A model generated the notes under the pieces. The model made no database searches. It had not been told where the DNA came from and was given only the letters and a program-made list of their open reading frames with translations. The translations under genes were made by a program, and so were the position numbers. 64,000 nucleotides of DNA from an uncultured Sphingorhabdus sp. (GTDB taxonomy: Bacteria; Pseudomonadota; Alphaproteobacteria; Sphingomonadales; Sphingomonadaceae): positions 1,364,001 to 1,428,000 of the forward strand of contig CANMXN010000001.1 of NCBI GenBank assembly GCA_947501885.1, in the 5' to 3' direction. Below are positions 11,997 through 21,408 of this stretch, in pieces; positions within the stretch are counted from its first letter, which is position 1, and each line of letters starts with the position of its first letter.

Positions 11997-12389
11997 ATGA
12001 AAAAAACATCCCTCATTATCTCATCCATCTGCGTGTTGGCGTTAGCGGCATGTGGTCCAGGCAGAACAGAACAAGCCGAAATCGCTAAAAAAGAAGCGGA
12101 AGAAGCAAAAGCAGCACAAGCACCTGTTGAACTTCCACCATCAATTACTTCCAGCACCAATTATCGCTGTAGAGGCGGAGCGGTTGCATATGTTGATTAT
12201 TTCGGTGAAAATGTTGCTGCGCAAATTCGTCTTGATGACAAAAATTCATTGCCGGTTCGCGTTGAACCAGCCGAAGATGCACCAGAAGACCCTATGGTAT
12301 CAGCCGATGGCACAGTGAAGTTGGTTGGCACAGGCAGCGAAGTTAGCCTAACATGGCCAGAAAAAGGTACAATGGTCTGCAAAGGTTAA
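11997..12389 (+). CDS. Small lipoprotein, possibly MliC-like
   Basis: This is a 130-residue predicted lipoprotein. The ATG at 11997 opens MKKTSLIISSICVLALAACG, a signal sequence with lipobox LAAC; the open frame upstream of it adds no sensible sequence. An alanine/glutamate-rich linker follows, then a C-terminal domain with two cysteines (YRCRGG and MVCKG). That domain vaguely resembles the MliC fold of C-type lysozyme inhibitors, which have paired cysteines, an early Y-x-C and a hydrophobic strand pattern. The match is weak and the function is best left open. A strong intrinsic terminator follows the gene. Confidence 0.6.
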   Translation: MKKTSLIISSICVLALAACGPGRTEQAEIAKKEAEEAKAAQAPVELPPSITSSTNYRCRGGAVAYVDYFGENVAAQIRLDDKNSLPVRVEPAEDAPEDPMVSADGTVKLVGTGSEVSLTWPEKGTMVCKG

Positions 12390-12431
12390 ACCTAAACTAT
12401 ATTATATTCACTTCAAATGAAGTCACAATAG

Positions 12432-12458
12432 AGGTCAGCATTATGCTGGCCTTTTTTG
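12432..12458 (+). terminator. Intrinsic terminator after the lipoprotein gene
   Basis: AGGTCAGCA and TGCTGGCCT form a nine-pair stem (one G-U pair) around a TTA loop, followed by a run of T. It lies 43 bases after the lipoprotein stop codon. Confidence 0.85.
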
Positions 12459-12555
12459 TGTCCGATCATTGGGTATAATATAACATTGGTAGATTTCTTA
12501 AAAAGTTGCATTTAAAAACCTATAATGATATAGCTAGGCATATTAGGAGACTATT

Positions 12556-13209
12556 ATGTATATCGGTCATTTTGCTCCCGCATTCATAGCAGCAGCTTAT
12601 CCCAAATCCCCAAAGCTACCAATAATGCTTATAGCTGCCCAGCTGGTTGATTATGGGTTTTTCACTTTTGCTTTATTTGGCATTGAGAATTTTCGTATCA
12701 CTCCTGGCATTTCCGTTATGAACCCATTGGATCTTTACGATATGCCTTACACGCATAGCCTATTGGGTAGTATATTTTGGGCCCTTGGTTTTGCAATTCT
12801 CATATGGGGTTTTACCAAAAATATGGTGGGCGCCTGCATTGGTGGAGCTGTAGTATTGTCCCATTGGTTTTTGGATTATTTGGTCCATATTCCAGATCTC
12901 ACTATTGCAGGTAGCGAACCCAAATTGGGCCTTGGTCTATGGAATCACCCTGTCATTGAAATGCCGCTTGAATTCCTCATCACCTTTGGTGCAGTGGCAT
13001 TTTATATTGGTAAAACCAAAATGAGAGAGCATGGCACACCCCATGGCCTCTATGCTTTAATCGCTACATTATTACTCTTACAAGCTTTTGATTGGTTTGC
13101 TCCTAAGCCCGAAAGTGCGAATGCCAGCCTCATGATAATGGCGCTTTGCTCTTTTGCATTGGTGGCATTATTGGGGCATTGGACCGCAAAAAATAGAGAA
13201 TATGATTGA
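12556..13209 (+). CDS. Integral membrane protein, unknown function (YdjM-like)
   Basis: This 217-residue protein has about six hydrophobic segments. Conserved-looking polar positions sit in the membrane part: GHFAPAF near the N-terminus, AAQLVDYGF, MPYTHSLLGS and LSHWFLDYLVH. The His/Asp pattern recalls YdjM-like membrane proteins sometimes called metal-dependent hydrolases, but no activity is established. GGAGACTATT precedes the ATG. The DUF2177 gene starts nine bases after its stop, so the two are probably one transcription unit. The terminator upstream separates it from the lipoprotein gene. Confidence 0.7.
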   Translation: MYIGHFAPAFIAAAYPKSPKLPIMLIAAQLVDYGFFTFALFGIENFRITPGISVMNPLDLYDMPYTHSLLGSIFWALGFAILIWGFTKNMVGACIGGAVVLSHWFLDYLVHIPDLTIAGSEPKLGLGLWNHPVIEMPLEFLITFGAVAFYIGKTKMREHGTPHGLYALIATLLLLQAFDWFAPKPESANASLMIMALCSFALVALLGHWTAKNREYD

Positions 13210-13218
13210 GGCAAAAAG

Positions 13219-13641
13219 ATGAGAATATTCATTAAAGCTTATAGCATCGCATTGTTAATTTTTATCACACTGGAAATGGCATGGCTAAGCCTTGCCGCTC
13301 CTTCTCTATATAGCCCAGCGCTCGATCCCATTATGGCCGCGCAGCCCAATGCAATAGCAGGACTGGCTTTCTTTATAATATATCCACTCGGCATTGCCTA
13401 TTTTGCGATATTGCCCTCTCATTGGCAATGGCAGCGCGCCTTTACCAAGGGCGCACTCTTAGGGTTTTTATGCTATGCAACCTATGATCTTACCAATTTT
13501 GCAACGCTCAAGGGATGGACGCTCACCATTATGACTGCTGACTTGCTATGGGGAGCAATCCTTACTGGCTTATCAGCCGCCATTACCGTTGCTTTATGCA
13601 ACAAATTATCACCCAAAGTGGCTATAGCTGGGCCTCATTAA
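13219..13641 (+). CDS. DUF2177 family membrane protein
   Basis: This 140-residue protein has four predicted membrane helices and the DUF2177 hallmark YDLTNFATLKGWTLTI, followed by a charged Asp-Leu-Leu-Trp-Gly turn. The function of the family is unknown. It follows the preceding membrane-protein gene at nine bases and ends 48 bases before purL. Confidence 0.85.
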   Translation: MRIFIKAYSIALLIFITLEMAWLSLAAPSLYSPALDPIMAAQPNAIAGLAFFIIYPLGIAYFAILPSHWQWQRAFTKGALLGFLCYATYDLTNFATLKGWTLTIMTADLLWGAILTGLSAAITVALCNKLSPKVAIAGPH

Positions 13642-13689
13642 TTACAATAAAGACTAGCCCCAAATTACCCAAAGCGCTAAAGGGCAAAT

Positions 13690-15897
13690 ATGTCTGATTC
13701 CATTGCAAATAGCCCGCCCGAAATTACCCCTGAAATCATAGCCGAACATGGCCTCAATGATGCCGAATATGAACGGCTATTAGCCGCCATGGGCCGAACA
13801 CCCAATATGGTTGAATTGGGTATATTTTCGGTCATGTGGTCCGAACATTGTTCTTATAAATCTTCACGCCACCATCTGGGGCGCTTGCCCACCACTGGCA
13901 AACAAGTAATTTGCGGCCCCGGCGAAAATGCTGGTGTCATTGATATTGGTGATGGTCCCAATGGTACGCAATTAGCCGCAATTTTCAAAATGGAATCGCA
14001 CAACCACCCTAGCTATATTGAGCCTTATCAAGGCGCAGCAACGGGTGTTGGCGGAATATTGCGCGATGTTTTTACTATGGGTGCGCGCCCAATGGCAAAC
14101 CTTAATGCGCTGCGTTTTGGCCGCCCCGAACATCCGAAAATGAAACATCTTGTTAAAGGCGTAGTGGCTGGCATTGGCGGTTATGGCAATTGCGTTGGCG
14201 TCCCCACTGTGGGCGGTGAAACCAATTTCGACGCCGCTTATGATGGCAATATTTTGGTCAATGCCATGACTGTTGGTATTGCTGATCAAGAAAAGATTTT
14301 CTATTCCGCAGCTAGCGGCGTTGGCAATAGTATCGTCTATGTAGGCTCAAAAACAGGGCGTGATGGCATTCATGGTGCGACGATGGCATCGGCTGATTTT
14401 GGCGATGATACCGATGAGAAACGCCCGACTGTTCAAGTAGGCGACCCCTTTACCGAAAAACTGTTGATAGAAGCCTGCCTCGAGCTGATGGCAACCGATG
14501 CGATTGTAGCGATCCAAGATATGGGCGCTGCGGGTCTCACCTCATCGAGCGTAGAGATGGCGACTAATGGGCAGGTTGGTATCCGCCTCGATATGAACAA
14601 AGTGCCATGCCGCGAAGAAGGTATGACACCCTATGAAATGATGTTATCTGAGAGCCAAGAGCGCATGCTCATGGTGTTAAAACCTGGCAAAGAAGAAATG
14701 GCTGAAGCGATTTTCAAAAAATGGGAATTGGACTTTGCCGTGATTGGCGAGGTTACCGATAGCAAACATATGATATTGGAATTTGACGGCGAAGTAGTAT
14801 GCGACATTCCGCTCGAACCACTGGCCGAAGATGCACCCAAATATGATGAGAATGACCGTCCTTATTTATCACGTGAAGAGTATAGAGTATGGGCCAATGT
14901 TGCGCCATTAAACGACATTCCCGAAAGCACAGACATTGGCGCTGATTTGCTGACATTGATGGCGAGCCCTGCACTGGCATCGCGCGCATGGATTTGGCAG
15001 CAATATGACAGCCAAGTCGGCGCTGATACCGCCCAACGCAGCGGCGGTGATGCAGCCGTAGTGCGTATTCATGGCACCAACAGAGCATTAGCCATGAGTA
15101 CCGATTGCACACCGCGCTATTGCTATGCTGATCCGTTTGAAGGCGGCAAACAAGCGGTGGCAGAAACCTATCGTAATATCTGTGCAGTGGGCGCAAAACC
15201 ACTAGCCATTACCAATTGTCTCAATTTTGCTAATCCGCAGCGTCCCGAAATTATGGCGCAATTTGTCGGCTGCTTAGAGGGTATGGCAGAGGCATGCAAA
15301 ACCCTCGATTATCCGATCGTTTCTGGCAATGTTAGCCTCTATAATGAAAGTAAGGCAACAGGCGGCGGCAGCGCGATTTTACCAACGCCTGCTATCGGCG
15401 GTGTCGGTCTACTCGAAGACATTGATACAATGGCAACTATCGGGTTTAAGAATGAAGGTGATACTATTTGGCTTATCGGCGATTATGGCAGCTCGCTGGG
15501 TCAATCATTATGGCTCAAAAATATCTTGAACCAAAGTGCAGGTGATGCACCGATGGTAAACCTTGATAATGAATTATCACGCGGAGAAATGGTACAGGCC
15601 TTAATAGCGCAAGACCAAGTCAACGCCGTACACGACATTAGCGATGGTGGCATTCTGGTCGCACTTGCTGAAATGGCTTTGGCTAGTGGTATGGGCTGTA
15701 TATTAGAAGATAATATGGATACCGTTCAAGCCTTTGGTGAAGACCAAGGACGCTATATCATCACGGCTCCCTCTGGAACTATGATTGAAGGGGCAAAACA
15801 TATTGGCACTGTCTCTGGTGACAAGGTTGCAGGTCAATCTATTACCGACCTTCGCAAGGCGCATAAGAGTTTCTTTAAGGATTGGATGGAGAATTAA
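13690..15897 (+). CDS. purL: Phosphoribosylformylglycinamidine synthase subunit PurL
   Basis: PurL is the synthetase subunit that, with PurQ and PurS, converts FGAR to FGAM in de novo purine synthesis. The 735-residue length fits the small, three-component form. Motifs include [12 protein letters not shown] near residue 55, [33 protein letters not shown] and the C-terminal [17 protein letters not shown]. purQ and purS are not adjacent. Two other purine genes, purT and guaA, occur elsewhere in the window on the opposite strand. Confidence 0.97.
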   Translation: MSDSIANSPPEITPEIIAEHGLNDAEYERLLAAMGRTPNMVELGIFSVMWSEHCSYKSSRHHLGRLPTTGKQVICGPGENAGVIDIGDGPNGTQLAAIFKMESHNHPSYIEPYQGAATGVGGILRDVFTMGARPMANLNALRFGRPEHPKMKHLVKGVVAGIGGYGNCVGVPTVGGETNFDAAYDGNILVNAMTVGIADQEKIFYSAASGVGNSIVYVGSKTGRDGIHGATMASADFGDDTDEKRPTVQVGDPFTEKLLIEACLELMATDAIVAIQDMGAAGLTSSSVEMATNGQVGIRLDMNKVPCREEGMTPYEMMLSESQERMLMVLKPGKEEMAEAIFKKWELDFAVIGEVTDSKHMILEFDGEVVCDIPLEPLAEDAPKYDENDRPYLSREEYRVWANVAPLNDIPESTDIGADLLTLMASPALASRAWIWQQYDSQVGADTAQRSGGDAAVVRIHGTNRALAMSTDCTPRYCYADPFEGGKQAVAETYRNICAVGAKPLAITNCLNFANPQRPEIMAQFVGCLEGMAEACKTLDYPIVSGNVSLYNESKATGGGSAILPTPAIGGVGLLEDIDTMATIGFKNEGDTIWLIGDYGSSLGQSLWLKNILNQSAGDAPMVNLDNELSRGEMVQALIAQDQVNAVHDISDGGILVALAEMALASGMGCILEDNMDTVQAFGEDQGRYIITAPSGTMIEGAKHIGTVSGDKVAGQSITDLRKAHKSFFKDWMEN

Positions 15898-15931
15898 AAC
15901 TTTCATGTATCAACCATTGTTCATGCTCCTT

Positions 15932-15998
15932 CGTCACCCTATACTTGATCCAGGGTCTGAAAGTCATGAACAGATGCTGAAATAAATTCAGCATGGCG
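15932..15998. repeat. Degenerate pair of REP-like palindromic units
   Basis: Two diverged copies of the motif pair found intact at 40964-40990 and 41442-41531 lie here: CGTCACCCTATACTTGATCC with AGGGTCT at 15932-15958, and AGATGCTGAAATAAATTCAG with CATGGCG at 15972-15998. They sit in the gap between purL and the DUF6122 gene and carry no open frame of their own. Confidence 0.65.
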
Positions 15999-16085
15999 AA
16001 AGCAAACAGATAATAGCTAAAGCTGATAGCTGATGACAGACTCCAATACTTGATGACGAAGCCCAATATTTGTCTATAAGGCACC

Positions 16086-16430
16086 ATGCTGCAATCCATC
16101 ATTCATTATAGTGCGCACTGGATTATACCATTTGCTATTGCCTATTTGATCTGGGGGCGCAGCAATAAAAGCGATGATAAGCGGCTCTGGTTAAAAGCGA
16201 GCCTTATCATGATAGCCTGTAATCTCATTGATATAGATCATTTACTCGCAACACCAATATTTGATTCAAATCGCTGTTCCATCGGCTTTCATCCACTGCA
16301 TAGCAAATGGGCCATAATTTTCTATTTGCTGCTCTTGCTGGTGCGTAAATATTGGGCGCGCGCTATCGGTATAGGCTGCATCTGGCATCTTATCACTGAC
16401 AGCGGTGATTGCTTTATGCAGTCATTATAA
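16086..16430 (+). CDS. DUF6122 family small membrane protein
   Basis: This 114-residue protein has three or four hydrophobic helices and conserved polar patches: an N-terminal HYSAHW, a central NLIDIDHLLATPIFD, then SIGFHPLHS, and a C-terminal GIGCIWHLITDSGDC. The histidine/aspartate pattern matches my recollection of the DUF6122 family, whose function is unknown. It stands alone between a repeat region and the convergent coq4-like gene. Confidence 0.7.
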   Translation: MLQSIIHYSAHWIIPFAIAYLIWGRSNKSDDKRLWLKASLIMIACNLIDIDHLLATPIFDSNRCSIGFHPLHSKWAIIFYLLLLLVRKYWARAIGIGCIWHLITDSGDCFMQSL

Positions 16431-16471
16431 ATTGGGTAAAAGCGAGGCCAGATAAATTATTAGAAATTGCG

Positions 16472-17251
16472 CTATGTTTGCGTCATCACCAACATGTCAT
16501 GCGGATTAATGCCAGCCTCATTATATATATTATGCGCTGCTTCATAATGAGTAGGCGCAGCGATATGTAATTGTTTGCGAACCTCATCCAAGGGCAGCGG
16601 TAATAATGCTGTAATGTCTTGATGGCTGATAACGCCTGCAGCTTTACCATTACGCTGCGCTTCACGTATCGCAGAAAATATAGGGGTATTAGCAGGCGCT
16701 CTACGTTTCACTTCAAAACCGCCCGCATAAGCGATGAATAAAAAGCCAAGATTTGCATCTTGGCTGTAAGTAAAGGCCAGCACACATTGTTCACCCAACG
16801 GATCACGGCCATAACCCGTTAAGATATGCGCCATATCATGTGTATCGCGAGTGCGGTTATGGAACCATTCCATACGGTCATCAAATTTGGCTATTTTGGA
16901 CGAAAATTTATCATTTTCTTCTACCAGCCCATGGGCGCTAATATTTTCGCGCTCCATAAATTCGGCATAGGTGCGACCCAGAGAGCCGACTGGCATTGCC
17001 AATAACGATGCATGATCGTCCAAAATATCGGGTAAAAATTCATCGCGCGCATAAAGGGCTTCACCTTGCGCACTTTTGAGGAATTTTAGCGCTTGGCGCG
17101 TATAGCGACCATCGCGCAAATTATTTGTGATATGGAATACTTGTTCCGTATCTTCTTTATCAGCAATCAAATTACGGAAATGATGCAATGCCTTTAACGG
17201 ACGAATAGAAGAGGTGCTGCGATCCGGGTGGATATAGGGGATATCAGTCAT
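16472..17251 (-). CDS. Coq4 family protein (ubiquinone biosynthesis)
   Basis: This 259-residue protein contains the Coq4 zinc-binding signature HDxxH-x11-E (THDMAHILTGYGRDPLGE). Coq4 supports ubiquinone synthesis, and in eukaryotes it has been linked to removal of the C1 carboxyl group and to organising the Coq complex. The N-terminal half contains LKALHHFRNLIADKEDTEQVF and FLKSAQGEALYARDEFLPDI. Alphaproteobacteria, sphingomonads among them, carry homologues. It stands as a single gene with its 5' end facing the nitroreductase gene. It is probably peripheral at the inner membrane, since no signal peptide is visible. Confidence 0.88.
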   Translation of the reverse strand: MTDIPYIHPDRSTSSIRPLKALHHFRNLIADKEDTEQVFHITNNLRDGRYTRQALKFLKSAQGEALYARDEFLPDILDDHASLLAMPVGSLGRTYAEFMERENISAHGLVEENDKFSSKIAKFDDRMEWFHNRTRDTHDMAHILTGYGRDPLGEQCVLAFTYSQDANLGFLFIAYAGGFEVKRRAPANTPIFSAIREAQRNGKAAGVISHQDITALLPLPLDEVRKQLHIAAPTHYEAAHNIYNEAGINPHDMLVMTQT

Positions 17252-17369
17252 GTCATTTCCATTAGGAGTGAATCAAGTTGCTTTATGAAACTATCAATAA
17301 CACTACTAACAACAATGTCAATAAGCTTTATATCTTTACCCTATTATTGTAGCGCCCTATAGTCGCATC

Positions 17370-18044
17370 ATGAAAGAACATGATACGATCCCCTATTCTC
17401 AATTACCTGATTATAGTGATGAAGAGCGCATTGCTCGATCTCAGGCATTTTATGAAGCCATCAAAACCCGCCGTTCTTGCCGCTATTTTAGCGATGAACC
17501 GATAGCACGCACCGTGATTGAAAACGCAATATTATCAGCCGGTACAGCACCCAATGGGGCCAATCATCAACCTTGGCATTTTACCGTGATTGAAAGCGCT
17601 GATAAAAAGAAAGCCTTACGAGAAGCCGCTGAAGCTGAAGAGCGTGAATTTTATGAAGGCAAAGCCAGCGATGAATGGCTTGATGCCTTGGCACCGCTTG
17701 GCACCGACAGCGACAAACCGTTTCTTGAAATAGCACCTTATTTAATTGTCGTCTTTGGACAACGTAAAGGTGGCATGAACCCAGGCGATATGAAACAAAA
17801 TTATTATGTTAATGAAAGCGTAGGCATTGCATCTGGCATGCTTATCACGGCACTGCATGATGCAGGCTTAGCAACCCTTACCCATACACCAAACCCAATG
17901 AAATTTCTTAATCAGATTTGCGATAGACCAAGCAATGAAAAACCCATGATGATCGTAGTAACGGGCAAACCCGCAAAAGACGCGACCATCCCTGTACATG
18001 CAGTCCAAAAAAAGCCACTCGAGCAGATTAGCAGTTGGGTTTAA
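17370..18044 (+). CDS. Nitroreductase family flavoprotein
   Basis: This 224-residue FMN-dependent nitroreductase-fold protein has the family start RRSCRYFSDEPI, the FMN-contacting APNGANHQPWHFTVI, and a C-terminal ALHDAGLATLTHTPNPMKFL. Members reduce nitro-compounds, quinones or related substrates with NAD(P)H, or dehalogenate aromatics; this one cannot be assigned further. The DUF418 gene starts two bases after its stop, indicating cotranscription and coupling. Confidence 0.92.
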   Translation: MKEHDTIPYSQLPDYSDEERIARSQAFYEAIKTRRSCRYFSDEPIARTVIENAILSAGTAPNGANHQPWHFTVIESADKKKALREAAEAEEREFYEGKASDEWLDALAPLGTDSDKPFLEIAPYLIVVFGQRKGGMNPGDMKQNYYVNESVGIASGMLITALHDAGLATLTHTPNPMKFLNQICDRPSNEKPMMIVVTGKPAKDATIPVHAVQKKPLEQISSWV

Positions 18045-18045
18045 T

Positions 18046-19296
18046 ATGACCTCAGAGAATGGCACTACGCCGCAAACGCGCTATATCCATATGGATGCGC
18101 TGCGCGGCTTTGCCGTCATGGGCATATTGGTCATCAACATATTATCCTTCTCTATGCCAGAAGCAGCAATTTATAGTCCCGCTATTTTTGGCGGCACAGG
18201 CACATCCGATATTGCAACATGGGTGGCAAGTTTCATCTTATTTGATGGCAAAATGCGCGGGCTTTTCTCACTGCTTTTTGGTGCCAGCATGATATTAATC
18301 ATAAATCGTACCGAAGCACAAGGAGATAGCAGTGCTAAGGTTCATTATAACCGTATGTTTTGGTTGGGTTTCTTTGGCCTTGTTCATCTCTTTTTCATAT
18401 GGATTGGCGATATATTATTTTTATATGCCATTATGGGCTGCTTTGCTTATTTAATGCATCATATGAGCGCCAAAAACCTTATCAAATGGGGCGTTGGGGT
18501 TTTCTTAGCATTCACCTTTATATTTGCCTTACTATATGGCTCGCTTTTCATGCTCGAATATTATGCTTTACAACCCAATAGCAGCCCCACCCAAACCGCC
18601 AAATATCGAGATGCAATCCTTGACATTGCTCCTAACCAAGCCCTGCTCGCGCAAGAAATATCACTACACCAAAGCAGTTATTTGGCCATTGTGATAGAGA
18701 AATTAACAGAACAAACTTATATGCCGCTTATCTATATCATCATCGGTTTTAGCGAGACGCTTTACTTTATGATGATCGGTATGGCTTTGTTTAAAAATGG
18801 TTTCATCACTGGTGAGTTACCAGCAAAAACCTATAGGAATAGTATCATCTATGGTTTGTTTGGTGGTGGCATCATATACATCATCTTTGCTGCATTGCTC
18901 ATATCATCTGATTATAATCCAATCATAGCAATTAATATATATCAACCGTGGAGTGCGATACCAAGATTGATGATGACTATCGGATATACTGCTTTATTCA
19001 TTGTTATTATTCAGGGTTTTAGACGAAATAACCTACTTATCCGTATTGCCGCAGCAGGACGCATGGCCTTTACCAATTATATTATTACGAGCATCATTAT
19101 GACGAGTGTGTTTTATGGTTATGGTTTGGGATTATTTGGTGAATTAAGCCGCGTTCAGCTCATACCCTATATTATCGGGATGTGGACATTAATGCTGATA
19201 TGGTCAAAACCTTGGTTGATGCGCTTTCACTATGGACCATTGGAATGGCTATGGCGATCCTTAGCGCGTCGTCAATTACAAGCTTTTAAACGTTAG
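18046..19296 (+). CDS. DUF418 domain-containing membrane protein
   Basis: This 416-residue multi-span inner-membrane protein begins RYIHMDALRGFAVMGILVIN, the typical opening of the DUF418/YeiB family, and has around ten hydrophobic segments including FVFGASM-like and LFGGG turns. The C-terminal DUF418 region contains AGRMAFTNYIITSIIM, PYIIGMWTLMLIWSKPWL and FHYGPLEWLWRS. The family is related to acyltransferase-3 type proteins and has no established reaction. The ATG at 18046, two bases after the nitroreductase stop, is chosen over an upstream in-frame ATG at 17998 that lies inside the preceding gene. Confidence 0.9.
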   Translation: MTSENGTTPQTRYIHMDALRGFAVMGILVINILSFSMPEAAIYSPAIFGGTGTSDIATWVASFILFDGKMRGLFSLLFGASMILIINRTEAQGDSSAKVHYNRMFWLGFFGLVHLFFIWIGDILFLYAIMGCFAYLMHHMSAKNLIKWGVGVFLAFTFIFALLYGSLFMLEYYALQPNSSPTQTAKYRDAILDIAPNQALLAQEISLHQSSYLAIVIEKLTEQTYMPLIYIIIGFSETLYFMMIGMALFKNGFITGELPAKTYRNSIIYGLFGGGIIYIIFAALLISSDYNPIIAINIYQPWSAIPRLMMTIGYTALFIVIIQGFRRNNLLIRIAAAGRMAFTNYIITSIIMTSVFYGYGLGLFGELSRVQLIPYIIGMWTLMLIWSKPWLMRFHYGPLEWLWRSLARRQLQAFKR

Positions 19297-19327
19297 GAAT
19301 AATAAAGCTTCCTATATTTTCTGGCTC

Positions 19328-19759
19328 TTAGCTGCCATAATTATAATTGCCAAACACATTACGGTTACTATTCACGGCCCTACGGTTAACCAATGGACTC
19401 GACTCTTTTTCTAGCGCATCTAAGGTTGACTCAAACAATGGGCGCAACAAAACGGCCTTTTCCAACAAATCTTCAGGATCTTGTTGAATTTCAATATAAT
19501 GGCGTGCTGTCATCTCAATATCTTCAGCCAGTTCTGCTAATTTTTCAGCTCCAAATTGCCATGCTTCACCTTTTAGCGTGTGGGCAGGAATAACCAATTT
19601 GCTGGAATCCCGAAGACGCAAAGCCTCTTCAATTTGAGCCAGTGATTTTATGCCATCTTCACGGAAATATCCTAATATTCTCACGAAACCTGCCCCCAAT
19701 AGTTCACGGGTATTCGTGTAGGTCTTCCAATTAATTATCTCACCTTCGGTAAGGGACAT
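19328..19759 (-). CDS. Histidine phosphotransfer (Hpt) domain protein
   Basis: This 143-residue protein is mostly one Hpt domain. The phosphoacceptor histidine is in PAHTLKGEAWQFGA, in a predicted four-helix bundle preceded by FREDGIKSLAQIEEAL. Hpt proteins shuttle phosphate between hybrid kinases and response regulators. No kinase or receiver gene adjoins it, so it is an orphan phosphotransfer protein. ChpT-type CckA relays are different proteins. The C-terminal 20 residues (NRRAVNSNRNVFGNYNYGS) are disordered and asparagine-rich. The region between it and der's 3' end contains nothing recognisable. Confidence 0.85.
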   Translation of the reverse strand: MSLTEGEIINWKTYTNTRELLGAGFVRILGYFREDGIKSLAQIEEALRLRDSSKLVIPAHTLKGEAWQFGAEKLAELAEDIEMTARHYIEIQQDPEDLLEKAVLLRPLFESTLDALEKESSPLVNRRAVNSNRNVFGNYNYGS

Positions 19760-19974
19760 CCCTATAGCTCCTAGTTAATTTCCAATACTGTCTAGTGAAT
19801 ACTATACTCTCGATTGGTAAACGGAGTGTTGACAATCAAAAAAACTATAAACTTGTGCTAATTTTGTCATCATAAACGAAAATATAGCCACTAGTTAGAA
19901 CTATATATTTTTTGCAAGCTATCATAAAAAGCTAAGCTAGTCTTATCCTATTCTATTGATTTAATATAGAATAT

Positions 19975-21354
19975 CTAATCATTATCAGCATATGGATTGT
20001 TCGATGCACGCATATTCATACGCACTGGCACCGCACCAAATTCTAAATCACGGCGCAATCCATTTATTAAATAACGATTATAACTTTCTGGTAATTTATC
20101 CACTCTGGTACCAAAAACCGCAAATGTTGGCGGCCTATTGCGTACCTGCGTAATATAACGCAGCTTGATTCTTTTACCGCCAGGAGCAGGAGGTGGATTT
20201 TTTTCTATGGCATGTTCAAACCAACGATTCAAAATACCCGTTGGCACACGCCGACTCCATGCCTCGCGTGCATCAAATGCTGCAGCAATTAATTGATCTA
20301 GCCCTTTACCCGTCATCGCAGATACTGCAATCATCGGCACACCTTTTAGCTGTGCCAGGCCTTCATCCAACGCCTCTCTAATGCCGTTAAACAGCGCGCT
20401 TCCATCTTCGGCAATATCCCATTTATTGATCGCAATAATGAGTGCGCGTCCTTCTTGGATACAATGATCGCCTATTTTTAAATCCTGTAATTCAAGACCT
20501 TTGGTCGCATCAAGCATTAAGATTACCACTTCGGAGAAATCTATCGCACGGCGCGCATCAGCCACTGATAATTTTTCTAACTTTTCTTTTACCCGCGCCT
20601 TTTTACGCATACCTGCTGTATCAATGATACGAATTTCACGATGCGCAATTTCGGCATCGCTTTGATCGGGATTTTCCCACACCCAATCAACCGTAATACT
20701 ATCACGTGTAATGCCTGCTTCTGGCCCTGTAATAAGCCTATTTTCGCCCAGCATCTTGTTAATCATAGTCGACTTACCTGCATTAGGCCTGCCCACAACC
20801 GCCAATTTCAGCGGTGCTGTCGGCGATTCAATATCATAATCTTCTTCTTCGCCTTCCCATGCGTCAATGTGCGGACGCAAAGCTTGATAAAGATCAGCCA
20901 TACCTTCACCATGCTCCGCACTAATAGCAATAGGTTCGCCAAAACCGAGTGAATAAGATTCCAATATCGTTGAATCAGCACGGCTACCTTCAGCTTTATT
21001 AATCACCAATTCAACCGCAATATTGCTACCTCGCAACCAACGGGCAATTTCTTCATCAAGCGGCGTGAGCCCTGCTCGGCCATCAATAATAAAAATTGCC
21101 GCAATAGAACCTTGTAGAGCAGCTTCGGTTTGTGAACGCATACGGCCCGGCAATGTATTGGGGTCTTCATCCTCATAACCCGCAGTATCAACCGCCATAA
21201 ATTTAATATCAAATAATTTTGCGCTGCCTTCGCGCCGGTCACGCGTAACGCCAGGTTGATCATCAACCAGAGCCAGTTTTTTGCCAACCAAACGGTTAAA
21301 TAAGGTCGACTTACCGACATTCGGTCTGCCAATTATGGCAATAGTGGGCTGCAT
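19975..21354 (-). CDS. der: Ribosome biogenesis GTPase Der (EngA)
   Basis: Der has two consecutive GTPase domains and is required for maturation of the 50S subunit. G1 motifs are GRPNVGKSTLFN (residue about 8) and GRPNAGKSTMIN (about 190). G3 motifs are DTAGYEDED and DTAGMRKK, and the G4 motif NKWD is visible in the second domain (NKAE in the first). The C-terminal KH-like domain contains FEHAIEKNPPPAP and KLRYITQVRNRPPTF. The 459-residue length is standard. It is the last gene of the run panB - TPR protein - bamB - der. Confidence 0.97.
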   Translation of the reverse strand: MQPTIAIIGRPNVGKSTLFNRLVGKKLALVDDQPGVTRDRREGSAKLFDIKFMAVDTAGYEDEDPNTLPGRMRSQTEAALQGSIAAIFIIDGRAGLTPLDEEIARWLRGSNIAVELVINKAEGSRADSTILESYSLGFGEPIAISAEHGEGMADLYQALRPHIDAWEGEEEDYDIESPTAPLKLAVVGRPNAGKSTMINKMLGENRLITGPEAGITRDSITVDWVWENPDQSDAEIAHREIRIIDTAGMRKKARVKEKLEKLSVADARRAIDFSEVVILMLDATKGLELQDLKIGDHCIQEGRALIIAINKWDIAEDGSALFNGIREALDEGLAQLKGVPMIAVSAMTGKGLDQLIAAAFDAREAWSRRVPTGILNRWFEHAIEKNPPPAPGGKRIKLRYITQVRNRPPTFAVFGTRVDKLPESYNRYLINGLRRDLEFGAVPVRMNMRASNNPYADND

Positions 21355-21408
21355 TATGCCATAACTCCCTATTAGATGATTTTAGCAACCAGCAATATTG
21401 GCTCAATA

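Noticed and set aside
14753-15202. Minus-strand open frame inside purL
   Set aside because: Shadow of a highly conserved gene; composition is His/Arg/Cys-rich as expected from antisense reading.
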